46,700 bases of DNA from Flavobacteriales bacterium (GCA_013204105.1 JABMOM010000010.1:1-46700), one strand, 5' to 3'. Positions 15,962 through 25,598 are shown, counted from the stretch's first letter. Notes: generated by a model not told the origin, from the sequence alone. Numbers and translations are program-made.

Positions 15962-16533
15962 CAAGCGAACAATTGGGCTTCAATCTCCTCACAGATCACA
16001 TGGCCGATGGTGATGTGCAATTCTTGAATGCGGGCGGTATCGGTTGAAGGAACGCGAATCGCCACATCTGCCAGCGAGGCCATGGCTCCGTCGGACGCAC
16101 CGAGAAAAGCTACGGTGATCATGCCCAGTTCTTTTGCCTTTTGCATGGCCTTGACCACGTTCTTCGAGTTGCCGCTGGTCGATAGTCCTACCAACACATC
16201 ACCCTTCCGCCCCATGGCTTCGGTCATGCGTGCGTAGATCTCATCGTATCCGTAATCGTTGGCTACCGCCGTCACGAAGCTGGAATTGACGTGCAGTGCC
16301 TCAGCGAAGAGGGGCTTTCGGTCTTTCTTGAAACGCCCGCTCAATTCTGCCGCGATGTGCTGTGCGTCGGCGGCGCTTCCACCGTTGCCACAAAAAAGCA
16401 CCTTGCCCTCTGCTTGGAATGTGTTGACCATTGCATCAGCAGCCTGCGCAATTAGGGCTTGCAAATCAGTGTCGGCGAGCATCTGCTCGCGGAGTCGTAT
16501 GGACTCTTCCAGGGCGGACTTCATTCGGTTCAT
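15961..16533 (-). CDS. gmhA: Phosphoheptose isomerase GmhA
   Basis: A 190-residue SIS-domain enzyme that converts sedoheptulose 7-phosphate into D-glycero-D-manno-heptose 7-phosphate, the first step toward ADP- or GDP-heptose. Family motifs are CGNGGSAADAQHIAAELSGRF (phosphate binding), VGLSTSGNSKNV and the C-terminal ITIGHVICEEIE with the catalytic His. The start overlaps the glycosyltransferase stop (ATGA), and the stop overlaps gmhB. No kinase/adenylyltransferase HldE is in the window. Confidence 0.96.
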   Translation of the reverse strand: MNRMKSALEESIRLREQMLADTDLQALIAQAADAMVNTFQAEGKVLFCGNGGSAADAQHIAAELSGRFKKDRKPLFAEALHVNSSFVTAVANDYGYDEIYARMTEAMGRKGDVLVGLSTSGNSKNVVKAMQKAKELGMITVAFLGASDGAMASLADVAIRVPSTDTARIQELHITIGHVICEEIEAQLFA

Positions 16534-17684
16534 GGCGTAAAAGATTCTTGGTAAAACGTATTGAAATGGCCGACAAATGCGTCCCAGGAGAAGCGTTTCT
16601 TCTCCACTTTTATTGCTTCGATGTAGTCATTTTGATCTTGCGTGAGGAAGAAATCAATTTGCTTGGCGATGTCCGATGGATCCGTGGTCGAGAACAAACC
16701 CGTCCTTCCTTCCACGATGAACTCATCCAATCCACCTACACGGGTGATCAAAGCCGGTCGATCAAAGTGGAGGGCCATCTGTGTAATGCCGCTTTGCGTA
16801 GCTGTGCGATAGGTTTGGGTAACCAAGTCGGCAGCCGAAAAGTACAATCCAATATCCTCACTGGGAATGAACTCCGTTTTCAGTACAACGCGGTCCTCCA
16901 TCTTATGTCGTTCGATGATGGCGAAGTACTCGTCCATGCTGTCGTAGCTCTCTCCTGCCACAATGAGTTGAACACCTTTTGCCGCCAAACGCTCATCGCC
17001 TAATGCTTCGAGCAAAAGATCCAGGCCTTTGTACTTCCGAATGAAGCCGAAGAACAAGAGGTAAATACCCTTCGCATCCAGCTGCAATCGTTCCCTGGCT
17101 TCTTGCTTGTCGATTTGTGCCGGCAATTGGTCGTTGATGGGATGCGGAAAGTAGGTTGATGGCAATTTGCTCAGGGCTTTCAAGTCTTTGAGGACGGAGC
17201 TGGACAGGGCCATGAAACCATTGCATCCACCCATAAAATACCATGTAAAGAGGGCGTCCATGAAGCGTTTTTCGTGGGGGATGACATTGTCGGTCAAGCC
17301 GATGATGTTGATGCGTTTCGGCAACAAGCGAGCGATGCTTCCAAAACACGGCGCTAAGAAGGGCAGCCAATAGCGAATGATAACCACATCCGGGTTGAGC
17401 CGCCGAATCTTGTGTGCTGACGCAATCCAGTTGAACGGATTGAAGCTGTGAACCCATCTTCGGATGTCCAGTCCCGCAGGAGCAGGGTCCGAGCTGTATT
17501 GTGTTTTTCCAGGAAAGAGAAGGTCGGGATATTGAACCGTGAAGGTAACGAGGGTAACTTCATTGCCATCGCGCTGAAAAGCACGCGCCATCGCTTCGTT
17601 GGTATCTGCGATGCCACCTCTAAACGGGTGGGCGGGTCCTATGATGACGATCCTTTGTTTTGACACGGGGGGCTCTACTTCCAA
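16530..17684 (-). CDS. Glycosyltransferase family 4 protein
   Basis: A 384-residue GT-B fold glycosyltransferase of GT4 type, cytoplasmic and probably acting on a lipid-linked surface glycan. The acceptor half contains GPAHPFRGGIADTNEAMA (16-33). The donor half has FFGFIRKYKGLDLLLEAL and the nucleotide-sugar binding segment YRTATQSGITQMALHF, followed by VGGLDEFI. The donor sugar cannot be read from sequence, though linkage to gmhA/gmhB makes a heptose plausible. It overlaps the sulfotransferase by 10 bp and gmhA by 4 bp, so the four genes form one operon. Confidence 0.92.
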   Translation of the reverse strand: MEVEPPVSKQRIVIIGPAHPFRGGIADTNEAMARAFQRDGNEVTLVTFTVQYPDLLFPGKTQYSSDPAPAGLDIRRWVHSFNPFNWIASAHKIRRLNPDVVIIRYWLPFLAPCFGSIARLLPKRINIIGLTDNVIPHEKRFMDALFTWYFMGGCNGFMALSSSVLKDLKALSKLPSTYFPHPINDQLPAQIDKQEARERLQLDAKGIYLLFFGFIRKYKGLDLLLEALGDERLAAKGVQLIVAGESYDSMDEYFAIIERHKMEDRVVLKTEFIPSEDIGLYFSAADLVTQTYRTATQSGITQMALHFDRPALITRVGGLDEFIVEGRTGLFSTTDPSDIAKQIDFFLTQDQNDYIEAIKVEKKRFSWDAFVGHFNTFYQESFTP

Positions 17685-18541
17685 AGCGACAGGTCAATAT
17701 TCGTGAATTCACGCGCCAATTCCTCGTTGAACGCTGTAAATCTTGGTTTGAGGTCTTCGATCATTTGCTTGTCGTGTTCGGAAACCTTGGGCATGGCAGT
17801 AGAATTGAACTTCAAGTAGAGCGGAATGATGGCGCTTTCTTGCAACCACTGGGGAACCAAAGGCTGCAATTGCAAGCCGAGTCGGTGCAGTTTGGTACTC
17901 CGCATTTTTCGGGTTTCGTTGCGCTTCATAAAGTCAAAGGAATCGTAGAAGCCCTCGTCGAGTGCTAAGAAACGCGCCAATTGCTTCATTTGCCCTGCCT
18001 TGTCATTGAAGAGCTGCTCGAGTTGCATTACGTACACGCGCTCTTTCCCAAAGCCTTCCACCCAACGCTGCACGTATCGGATGTATTCCCCCCGCATCAA
18101 TGGGTCTCCATCGGTGCCCTCGGTTTCTTTGAGGTAGCTCGAATAGTCCTTATCGAGCACGATATTCCCCAAGCGGTACTTGTTGAATCGAAACTGCGAA
18201 TGCGCGCGTTGAGAAGGTTCCCTGAGGATCAGCACCACTTTAGGTTTGGGGTCAAAGTCGGCGAGATGTTTCAGGGCGTTTTCTTGATAGAGATAGATCG
18301 GCGTTGCCTCCATGATGACCTTGGCATCAGCAGGGCAATGGTCGAAATAGCGCCCATAATTGGATAGGCCGTGTTCGATCACATTGGCGGCTGCATTGAA
18401 ACGCGGATATACCTTATCGTCGAAGTAATGGGTCTCTTTGGTCTTGGATGCGCACACATCTGGATGCGAAGACAGCCACCAATAAATGGAGCTCGATCCG
18501 CTCTTAGGAGCGCCTGCAATGATGGTATTCGGGAGAATCAT
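17675..18541 (-). CDS. Sulfotransferase domain protein
   Basis: A 288-residue PAPS-dependent sulfotransferase. ATG at 18541 puts the 5'-phosphosulfate loop APKSGSSSIYWWL at residues 11-23, as usual for the family. The 3'-phosphate motif is seen in LREPSQRAHSQFRFNKY. No membrane helix is apparent. The position ahead of a glycosyltransferase and the gmhA/gmhB pair suggests sulfation of a surface polysaccharide or glycolipid rather than of a small metabolite (inference). It is probably the first gene of the operon, with a promoter-like box 10-17 bases upstream. Confidence 0.9.
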   Translation of the reverse strand: MILPNTIIAGAPKSGSSSIYWWLSSHPDVCASKTKETHYFDDKVYPRFNAAANVIEHGLSNYGRYFDHCPADAKVIMEATPIYLYQENALKHLADFDPKPKVVLILREPSQRAHSQFRFNKYRLGNIVLDKDYSSYLKETEGTDGDPLMRGEYIRYVQRWVEGFGKERVYVMQLEQLFNDKAGQMKQLARFLALDEGFYDSFDFMKRNETRKMRSTKLHRLGLQLQPLVPQWLQESAIIPLYLKFNSTAMPKVSEHDKQMIEDLKPRFTAFNEELAREFTNIDLSLWK

Positions 18542-18550
18542 AGGCGAGCG

Positions 18551-18558
18551 CAAAGGTA
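18551..18558 (-). promoter_or_regulatory. Likely -7 box for the sulfotransferase-glycan operon
   Basis: On the minus strand this reads TACCTTTG, a perfect match to the Bacteroidota -7 consensus TAnnTTTG, 9 bases before the ATG. The leader would be only a few bases long. A matching -33 TTG was not clear. Confidence 0.45.
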
Positions 18559-18590
18559 GAACCATGAGTTAAGCCGCCGCCAAAATGTAT

Positions 18591-18598
18591 CATATTTG
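18591..18598 (+). promoter_or_regulatory. Possible -7 box for the DUF3667 gene
   Basis: CATATTTG differs from TAnnTTTG only at the first base and stands 30 bases before the ATG at 18629. It would form a divergent promoter pair with the box at 18551-18558. Confidence 0.3.
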
Positions 18599-18628
18599 AG
18601 CCTAGAACATCAACACCGCTATCACAGC

Positions 18629-19360
18629 ATGGAAGGACAAGAACTAGCCAAAGTGGAACCCATTGGGCAATGTGATCATTGCTACAAGCGCTTAGAAACG
18701 GAAAGACTTTCCATCCCCTATTTGTGGAAGGATGCGCTCAACAACCTGTTCAACCTCGAACGCGGGCTGTTTTTTACCTTCTATTGGTTGCTTCGATCCC
18801 CTGCAAAAGTGATCCACACATTCGTAGATGGAAATCGGCATCGCTACATGAATCCGTTTCGGTTTCTGCTGTTTGCCGCCACGTTCATCGTAATCAGCGA
18901 AGCGATTCTGGTAAATACCACGAGTTACACGTTATTCGACGTGGAAGGATCGAACGCCGCCTCTTCAGAGGTTATCGGAGATTTCATGAAGAACTACATG
19001 AACGTCATCATTCTCTTTTCTGTTCCTTTCTACACCCTCGGATCCTGGCTCATTTTTCGCAAACCCAAGTGGAATCTAGCGGAGCACTTGGTCGTCAACG
19101 CCTACGCCATCTCCATGATCGTACTCCTTTCCAGTGTAATTTCACTTATAGCTTATCCTTTCGGCGATACTGTGGCGAGTGGCGTAGAAAGAATCAGTCA
19201 ATTATTGAACTTCTTTTTGGCCTATGTATACATCGTTACCTGGTCTTATAAGTGGTGGAAGGGATTGCTAAAAATGATGTTGTCCTTCTTCATATCCAGC
19301 ATTTTAGCAGGTACATTCCTATTTGGCTTGGGTTACTTATTCAACGTCTTAAATCCTTGA
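18629..19360 (+). CDS. DUF3667 family membrane protein
   Basis: A 243-residue membrane protein of unknown function. A short cytoplasmic head has a CDHC pair (a remnant of a zinc-ribbon-like start) and is followed by the diagnostic helix LWKDALNNLFNLERGLFFTF and the segment RHRYMNPFRFLLFAATF. Four to five hydrophobic helices come after it. I start at ATG 18629; the longer frame would begin with a TTG inside the promoter-like box. The next gene starts one base after its stop, so the two are cotranscribed. Confidence 0.85.
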   Translation: MEGQELAKVEPIGQCDHCYKRLETERLSIPYLWKDALNNLFNLERGLFFTFYWLLRSPAKVIHTFVDGNRHRYMNPFRFLLFAATFIVISEAILVNTTSYTLFDVEGSNAASSEVIGDFMKNYMNVIILFSVPFYTLGSWLIFRKPKWNLAEHLVVNAYAISMIVLLSSVISLIAYPFGDTVASGVERISQLLNFFLAYVYIVTWSYKWWKGLLKMMLSFFISSILAGTFLFGLGYLFNVLNP

Positions 19361-19361
19361 C

Positions 19362-20120
19362 ATGTTCTTTCTTTTCTCCAAAATAGTCAGCTTCCTTTTC
19401 ATGCCTCTCTCTTGGGTCATGCTGCTGCTGGTGATCAGTTTCATCTGGAAAAAACGAGCGCGAAAACTCAGGATCGCAGCCGCTGTAGTGCTCTTTGTTT
19501 TCGGCAATGGTTTCATACTGCACGAGGTAAACCTCCTTTGGGAAGTGCCCGTGACCTCGGATGAAGATGTGGGCCAACATCAAGTAGGCGTGGTCTTAGG
19601 GGGTTACGCGTATTATTCTCCTGAAAACGAACGTGTCACCTTCAGAAACAGCACAGACAGGCTGATGCAAGGTTTGCGCTTACTAGCCGATGGCAAGGTC
19701 AACCACCTCATCCTCTCTGGGGGTTCTGGATATGTGACGCAACCGGAAATGAGGGAAAGCCTGTACGTCGGTCAGTTCTTGCAGGACATGAACATCCCAA
19801 AGCTGGACGTGACCCTAGAAAGTGAATCGAGAAATACGAGAGAGAATGCCATGTACACAGCATCTTTCCTGCAAGAGAAAGGCTGGGACAAGCAACGCAT
19901 CGTGCTGATTACCTCCGCGTACCACATGCGAAGGGCCAAGGCATGTTTTGAGAAACAGGGTATTGAGGTCGTCGTTTTTCCTGCCGACCCCACTACGGGT
20001 GAACGCATGTTTTACCTCGACCATTTGTTGCTTCCCAGCTCGGAGACCTTTTCTCAATGGAACGTCTTGATCCATGAATGGATTGGCTTCATTAGCTACA
20101 AGGCAATGGGCTACGCTTGA
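19362..20120 (+). CDS. YdcF/SanA-like DUF218 membrane protein
   Basis: A 252-residue protein with two N-terminal membrane helices (about 1-28 and 36-55) and a DUF218 (YdcF/ElyC/SanA) domain. Domain motifs are VGVVLGGYAYY, HLILSGGSGY, ESRNTRENAMYT and LITSAYHMRRA. Members of this family are linked to envelope biogenesis in other bacteria, but the biochemical role is not settled. The gene follows the DUF3667 gene with one base between stop and start. Confidence 0.92.
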   Translation: MFFLFSKIVSFLFMPLSWVMLLLVISFIWKKRARKLRIAAAVVLFVFGNGFILHEVNLLWEVPVTSDEDVGQHQVGVVLGGYAYYSPENERVTFRNSTDRLMQGLRLLADGKVNHLILSGGSGYVTQPEMRESLYVGQFLQDMNIPKLDVTLESESRNTRENAMYTASFLQEKGWDKQRIVLITSAYHMRRAKACFEKQGIEVVVFPADPTTGERMFYLDHLLLPSSETFSQWNVLIHEWIGFISYKAMGYA

Positions 20121-20151
20121 TGAAAAAACAGACAACGCAATTATATCTTTA
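20117..20151 (+). promoter_or_regulatory. Likely promoter of the large T9SS protein gene
   Basis: A TTG (20117-20119), 24 bases of spacer, then TATCTTTA (20144-20151), one mismatch from TAnnTTTG. The ATG is at 20189. The TTG overlaps the end of the previous gene, so independent transcription is plausible. Confidence 0.4.
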
Positions 20152-20188
20152 TACGTCTATCAACCACCCTTAACACGCTAACTTCTGC

Positions 20189-23100
20189 ATGCTACGCAAA
20201 CTGTGCTTTCTAGTCCTATTGATCGTTGCGTCCACCGCTGTGGTACGTGCGCAATATTGGATGCAGCGCGGCGGTAGCTTGAATGTGGATGAAGGACTCG
20301 ACGTGGTGGTGGATGACGACGGTAATTCGTACGCCACTGGATATTTCAGTGGGACGGCTGACTTCGGCAACACCAATCTAAGCGCTACTGGATCCACCGA
20401 CATCTTCGTAGCGAAATTGGATGAAGACGGCGAATACGTTTGGGCCGTCAAAGCAGGCGGAAGCGCAACAGACCGCGGGCTTTCGATCGCGCTGGATGAT
20501 TCCAACAACGTGGTAATCACCGGATTTTTCAATGGCACGGCGAGCTTTGGGAGCACCTCCCTAACAGCTGCTGGCCAGCAAGATATATTCATTGCAAAGT
20601 ATTCTACCGGCGGCTCCTTGCAGTGGGCCACGCGCGCCGGTGGAACCGATTCAGACATCGGAAGTGGCATTGCGGTCGATAATGCCAACAACATTGTGGT
20701 CTCCGGAGAATTCAAAGGCTCTTCCACCTTTGGCACCACCACCTTGACCAGTCAGAACGCTTCAACCGACGTATTCATCACCAAGTTGACTCCAGGTGGA
20801 TCCTTCGCATGGACACAACAAGGTTCGGGTGATCAGGCGGACCGCGGAGTTGATGTAGGCTGCGACGGATCCGGCAACATTTACGCCGTTGGATCCTTCA
20901 GCGACACCTTCAGCTTTGACGTGGTACACAACAACCAAATGTTCAACGCGGTGTACGTGGCCAAGTTCAACAGTTCCGGTGTAGAGCAATGGTTCAAGAT
21001 CATCGGCGGGGGCGTCTCGGTGTTTGCTTACGCGATGGATGTGCGCAGCAATGGCGATGTATTCGTCGGCGGAGACTTTTCGGGCAATCTGATCTTCTAC
21101 AATTCCAGCAATACTACCCTCACCAACACCTACGATAACGGCATTTTCGTCGCAAAGTACAACAGCAGCGGATCCACCATTTGGGCCAAACGCAGCGGAT
21201 CAAACAGCGCCATCTCCTGTCGAGGGGTAGCCGCAGATGGCAGTGGAAACGTGTATGCGGTTGGGCATTTCGAATGCAGCTTTGATGAGTACTCGGACGA
21301 ATACGGCGAGGGCATTTTTAGAAACATAGGATTCGGTGACATCTTCCTGACCAAGTTCAACAGCAATGGAAACTTCGGCTGGAGTCGACACATCGGCGGC
21401 GCGAAGGCAGACTACGGACACGGAGTGGACGTTGGCCCCAACGGGAAACCCCACTTTACGGGTAGCTTTCAGAGCAATTTGGTGGTGCCCACGTCTGGCA
21501 ATTTTCTCAGCAGCAACCTCAGCAATTGGAACGAGTCCGACTGCACGGGAAACAATGGCTACTGCAATGATGCCAACTACGGCAGTTTTTACCGCGTGCC
21601 TTCCGACGGAAATTCAGACGTGGTCGTGGCCAACTGCTTCGACCCAAACCGTGAACCGCTCGACTATTTTATTCGGTCTGGATCCGGTTGCGTGAAGGAC
21701 GTGATCCATGCTTGCATCAACGAAGGGTGTCCGGATACCGTAGCGGCGTGTTCCAACGTCATTCTCAACGCTCAAACCAAGACTTGCCCTGGCATCGGCC
21801 CCGCTTACAATTATTCGTGGCAAGGCGGTCAGAATATTGCTCTAGCCTATTACAATAGTCCCGGATACAAATGGCTTCGCGTAAAAACGAAGGATCAATG
21901 CTACGTGGATACGGATACGGTTTGGGTGCATATTCTTCCATCACCTGTCCAACCTTATGTGGAAGATGATGTGGTTGTGAATACGCCCACACCGTTTCCC
22001 GTCAAAGTGGATGTTTGCATACCCGATACCATTCAGCTCACCGGAAGCAACATCGTCACCGACAGCTTTCGATGGGAAGGTCCCGGACTTCCGAGCAACG
22101 GAGTGGCCGACTCCATTATTGATGCAACCGAGACGGGCCTCTACACCTTTTTTGTTGTAGACGAAAATGGTTGCGAAAATTCAACGCAAATTCAACTCGA
22201 ATTTTTCGACCCCTTGGATTCATTTCTATTGAGGGCTTGGATTGAAGACACCATTTACATCTGCGATAACGAGGACGTCGTCATTCAACTGTACGACAGC
22301 ATTGGAAACCCCAACCACCAAACCATCTGCTTTACCGACTCCCAGCCTTATGTGGTCACCACGTGGAATTATTCTCCGAGTACTTGGGTCACGACAGAAG
22401 ACTGCATGACCTTTTTGAACGTGACGCCAGAGGATACAGGTTGGTTCTACTTTGAAGCAACCGTAGTTCGGTACATCCCGTGCGATTCAGATACGTTCAC
22501 GGTGATGGATTCGGTCTACATCGTCCCGATTCCCGCCCCTGAACCACCGCCCAATACGGTGACGATGGTGGGCAGTGCGTATTTCTGTCCTGGTAGTACC
22601 TGTCTACAATATGGAACCGGTGGCGGCGGCCCTGGCACCTTCTCTTGGACGGGTCCGTTTGTGAATGGAATGGACACCGATTCCGTGTGGATTGGTGTGC
22701 CCGGAACGTATACGGTCTACTCCACTGTGTATGACACCAATCAATACGGTTGCGTTGACAGTACCGTGGCGGGAGACGCAAAGTACATTTCAGAAAAACC
22801 CCAGCCGGTGATTACGGCCTCTTCGCTGCTGATTTGCCCCAACGACACCGTTTGGATTACGGTCAGCAACACAGGAGCGTTTCAGGGTTTTCATTGGGAG
22901 GGCCCTAGTGGTCCCATTCCGGGCGACAGCAGTGCGATCATCGCCACCGAAACGGGGACGTACTATTGCAATGTCAATGACTCGGATAGCTGCGACCTCA
23001 CCAGCAATTCGATCATTCTGAGTCAATACTCTACCCCGTCATTGGAGGCTGGAGGTGACGTAGTTATTTGCGATGGCGACAGCCTCACCTTAACGGTAGT

Positions 23101-24424
23101 TTCCAACGCGGGCAGTGAGATCGAGTGGTTGCCACCGCTCAGCGGAAATGGTTTGACACAAGTGGTAACGCAGCCCGGTGTGTACACGTGCAAAATCACC
23201 TCATGCGGCATCGAAACCTACGCGAGTATAGAAGTCTTTCCGTCTTACGTTGAATCAGAAATCACCTACAACGGCGTGTTGTGCTTAGATAGTATCATGG
23301 TGCTCTATGGCACAGACAGCATGTACACCTACGCTTGGAGCAGCAGCAACAGCGGAGCCGACAGCATCGTCATTTCGCAACCCGGAACCTATATCCTGAC
23401 TACTACTGACACCAACGGATGCCAGAAAGTTTCCGATCCCATTACGATTACCATTGATCAAGAGCCTACGGCCATTTCGATTGATGGCTATCCGGTGCTT
23501 TGCGAATTCGATACGATGACCTTGTACGGCAGTAGCAACATGGTGCGCTACCATTGGTCGACGGGCGACACCACCCAAAATATTTTGATCATTGATGACG
23601 GCATGTACACGCTGTGGGCGAAGGACTCAAACGGCTGTCGTGGCTTGTCTGAACCCATCGAGATCACCACTCCCGACACCATCGCCAAATACGATGTGGA
23701 AGGCGACCTCGCTTTTTGCGAAGGTGATTCCGTGATGTTTCGGGCGCGCAAAAAGGGCATGGCAGAATACGTCTGGTTACCAGATTCGACCTTCGGCAGG
23801 ACTATATTCTTCGACACTACGGGCATCTATTGGTTGCACACGACCGACACCTTCGGCTGTGATGCATGGAGCGACACCGTGGAGGTATACATGCAACCCA
23901 ACGAGATCGAAAAACCGATTACCAAAGACACCCTCATCTGCGAAACGCGCCATGCTGCCTTGTATGTCCAGCACAACATCGGCACGTTGAAATGGTCAGA
24001 GAGGCCTTATGGTCGTATTTTCCACGAAGGTCCGTTCTACCTCACGGATGCATTGATGGAGCCCGTGACCTATTACGTTTGGTCAGACTTTGAATTGTGC
24101 CACGGCGATACGGCGCATGTGCATGTCGACACCAAGGACTGTTTCAACGCGCTGGTTCCCAACGTCTTCACACCCAACGGAGATGGAGACAACGACCGGT
24201 TCATCATTTTACTCGAAGAGATTACTTGTTTCCACATCTATATCTACAACCGATGGGGTGTATTGCTGCACGAAGGTCACTCGGTGGACGAAGGTTGGGA
24301 TGGGAACATTCAAAACAGCGGGAAACCTGCTCCAGAAGGGACCTATTATTACCTTGTTGAATATTGTCGGCACGATGCCTCGCGAGCAACAGCCAAGGGC
24401 TTTGTTACCTTGCTCCGTGAATAA
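20189..24424 (+). CDS. Large secreted T9SS protein with SBBP propeller and gliding-motility-type C-terminus
   Basis: A 1411-residue exported protein with a signal peptide (1-21, ending VVRAQ). Residues about 27-435 hold seven SBBP-type repeats (pattern D-R-G-x-x-I-A-x-D-x-x-x-N-x-x-x-x-G-x-F-x-G), enough for a seven-bladed beta-propeller. Residues about 440-1315 are a series of Ig/PKD-like beta modules, with cysteine and tryptophan pairs typical of adhesins. Residues 1320-1411 are a CHU_C/type B T9SS sorting domain, with PNVFTPNGDGDND, YNRWGVLL and GWDGN motifs. The product should be secreted through the outer membrane and kept at the surface. The role is probably adhesion or matrix; the ligand is unknown. 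Confidence 0.95.
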   Translation: MLRKLCFLVLLIVASTAVVRAQYWMQRGGSLNVDEGLDVVVDDDGNSYATGYFSGTADFGNTNLSATGSTDIFVAKLDEDGEYVWAVKAGGSATDRGLSIALDDSNNVVITGFFNGTASFGSTSLTAAGQQDIFIAKYSTGGSLQWATRAGGTDSDIGSGIAVDNANNIVVSGEFKGSSTFGTTTLTSQNASTDVFITKLTPGGSFAWTQQGSGDQADRGVDVGCDGSGNIYAVGSFSDTFSFDVVHNNQMFNAVYVAKFNSSGVEQWFKIIGGGVSVFAYAMDVRSNGDVFVGGDFSGNLIFYNSSNTTLTNTYDNGIFVAKYNSSGSTIWAKRSGSNSAISCRGVAADGSGNVYAVGHFECSFDEYSDEYGEGIFRNIGFGDIFLTKFNSNGNFGWSRHIGGAKADYGHGVDVGPNGKPHFTGSFQSNLVVPTSGNFLSSNLSNWNESDCTGNNGYCNDANYGSFYRVPSDGNSDVVVANCFDPNREPLDYFIRSGSGCVKDVIHACINEGCPDTVAACSNVILNAQTKTCPGIGPAYNYSWQGGQNIALAYYNSPGYKWLRVKTKDQCYVDTDTVWVHILPSPVQPYVEDDVVVNTPTPFPVKVDVCIPDTIQLTGSNIVTDSFRWEGPGLPSNGVADSIIDATETGLYTFFVVDENGCENSTQIQLEFFDPLDSFLLRAWIEDTIYICDNEDVVIQLYDSIGNPNHQTICFTDSQPYVVTTWNYSPSTWVTTEDCMTFLNVTPEDTGWFYFEATVVRYIPCDSDTFTVMDSVYIVPIPAPEPPPNTVTMVGSAYFCPGSTCLQYGTGGGGPGTFSWTGPFVNGMDTDSVWIGVPGTYTVYSTVYDTNQYGCVDSTVAGDAKYISEKPQPVITASSLLICPNDTVWITVSNTGAFQGFHWEGPSGPIPGDSSAIIATETGTYYCNVNDSDSCDLTSNSIILSQYSTPSLEAGGDVVICDGDSLTLTVVSNAGSEIEWLPPLSGNGLTQVVTQPGVYTCKITSCGIETYASIEVFPSYVESEITYNGVLCLDSIMVLYGTDSMYTYAWSSSNSGADSIVISQPGTYILTTTDTNGCQKVSDPITITIDQEPTAISIDGYPVLCEFDTMTLYGSSNMVRYHWSTGDTTQNILIIDDGMYTLWAKDSNGCRGLSEPIEITTPDTIAKYDVEGDLAFCEGDSVMFRARKKGMAEYVWLPDSTFGRTIFFDTTGIYWLHTTDTFGCDAWSDTVEVYMQPNEIEKPITKDTLICETRHAALYVQHNIGTLKWSERPYGRIFHEGPFYLTDALMEPVTYYVWSDFELCHGDTAHVHVDTKDCFNALVPNVFTPNGDGDNDRFIILLEEITCFHIYIYNRWGVLLHEGHSVDEGWDGNIQNSGKPAPEGTYYYLVEYCRHDASRATAKGFVTLLRE

Positions 24425-24454
24425 CATCGTGTAACGCGAGAAATGCCTCCAACT

Positions 24455-25132
24455 ATGAAGATTCTCATCGTCCACGCGCATCCAGAACCGCGTTCGTTTT
24501 GCGCTGCGTTGAAAGACACCGCCGTAAGGTTCTTTGAAAAGAATGGACACGAAGTGGTTGTATCAGACCTCTACCAAATGGGTTTTGACCCTGTAGGTGG
24601 CGCCAATGACTTTACCGAGCGGAAAGACATCGAATACTTCAAATACCAAGCTGAGCAGATGAACGCATACCAAGAGGATCTCTTCTCACCTGAACTGAAA
24701 GTGGAAATGGAAAAGGTCCATACGAGTGACGTCATCATTTTCAATTTCCCCCTCTGGTGGTTCGGCCTACCGGCGATGTTAAAAGGCTGGGTAGACCGCG
24801 TTTTTGCGATGGGTTTCATTTATGGTGCAGGAAAAGGTGTCTACGACAATGGAGCCTACCCAGACAAAAAAGCCTTTGTTACGATGACCACAGGTGGACC
24901 ACAACCCGCCTATAGCGATCAAGGCAAGAATGGCGAATTCGACACCATCCTCTTCCCCATTCAGCACGGCATGCTTTACTTTACTGGGATGACCGTGCTT
25001 CCACCTTTCATTTCTTTTGGTCCTGCTCGGAAGAGCGACGAAGAAAGGCTTGCCGATCTTGCGCGATACGAAGCGTATTTGAGCCAACTAAACCAGCATG
25101 AAGCGATTTACAAAGCATCAAAATCAACATGA
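24455..25132 (+). CDS. Flavodoxin-fold NAD(P)H oxidoreductase (quinone reductase-like)
   Basis: A 225-residue flavodoxin_2-fold protein like the NAD(P)H:quinone oxidoreductase (KefF/MdaB/NQO) group, a cytoplasmic FMN/FAD enzyme reducing quinones with two electrons. Visible motifs are the N-terminal phosphate loop ILIVHAHPEPRSF, the NFPLWWFGLPAMLKGWVDR segment that lines the active site, and TTGGP. I take ATG at 24455 since MKILIVHAHPE is the usual family start; the in-frame ATG at 24443 adds only four residues. Its stop overlaps the next gene (ATGA). Confidence 0.92.
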   Translation: MKILIVHAHPEPRSFCAALKDTAVRFFEKNGHEVVVSDLYQMGFDPVGGANDFTERKDIEYFKYQAEQMNAYQEDLFSPELKVEMEKVHTSDVIIFNFPLWWFGLPAMLKGWVDRVFAMGFIYGAGKGVYDNGAYPDKKAFVTMTTGGPQPAYSDQGKNGEFDTILFPIQHGMLYFTGMTVLPPFISFGPARKSDEERLADLARYEAYLSQLNQHEAIYKASKST

Positions 25133-25446
25133 AAACACGCGCTATCCCAACAGCACTTCCGAAGCTATTCTTACTGCTAGCAATGAGTCTGGCGCTAACT
25201 GCTTGTGAGAAATTCGATATAGAATCAGGGACAATCTACGACTTCGGAGACCCCGCAGTAGATGGATGCGGTTGGGTGATCGAGATTAACCAGATCATCT
25301 ATAAGCCGACGGATCTTCCGATGGCCTATCAAGTGGATGAACTGGAGGTGGAGATAAAATATGCCGTACTAAAGGAATGGGCCAGCTGCGGCAGGGTTGC
25401 AGATGCGTTTAGTCAGGTAGAGCTTCGCAAGATCGACCTACCCTAG
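25129..25446 (+). CDS. Small lipoprotein of unknown function
   Basis: A 105-residue lipoprotein with lipobox LALTAC (Cys26). The mature part has GCGWVIEI, YKPTDLP and LEVEIKYAVLKEW followed by SCG, a small beta-type domain with two Cys sites that recurs in Bacteroidota lipoproteins without known function. It is translationally coupled to the oxidoreductase by ATGA. A short hairpin and a T run follow the stop. Confidence 0.8.
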   Translation: MKTRAIPTALPKLFLLLAMSLALTACEKFDIESGTIYDFGDPAVDGCGWVIEINQIIYKPTDLPMAYQVDELEVEIKYAVLKEWASCGRVADAFSQVELRKIDLP

Positions 25447-25449
25447 TAC

Positions 25450-25477
25450 TCCAAATCTATCGCGTTTGGAATTTTTT
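25450..25477 (+). terminator. Weak intrinsic terminator after the lipoprotein gene
   Basis: TCCAAA (25450-25455) and TTTGGA (25465-25470) form a 6-bp stem around a 9-base loop, followed by ATTTTTT. The stem is short and AT-rich, so this is a modest candidate. Confidence 0.4.
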
Positions 25478-25598
25478 AGGGTCGTTTCGCATCACGGGTG
25501 AGATTCAAATGCATACCGACAATCTATGAAGTCTGCGAGGTCCAGTCGAGAGGATTTGATCACCTGTAATTCCACCTTCAGCTGGTCAAGCTCAAAAC

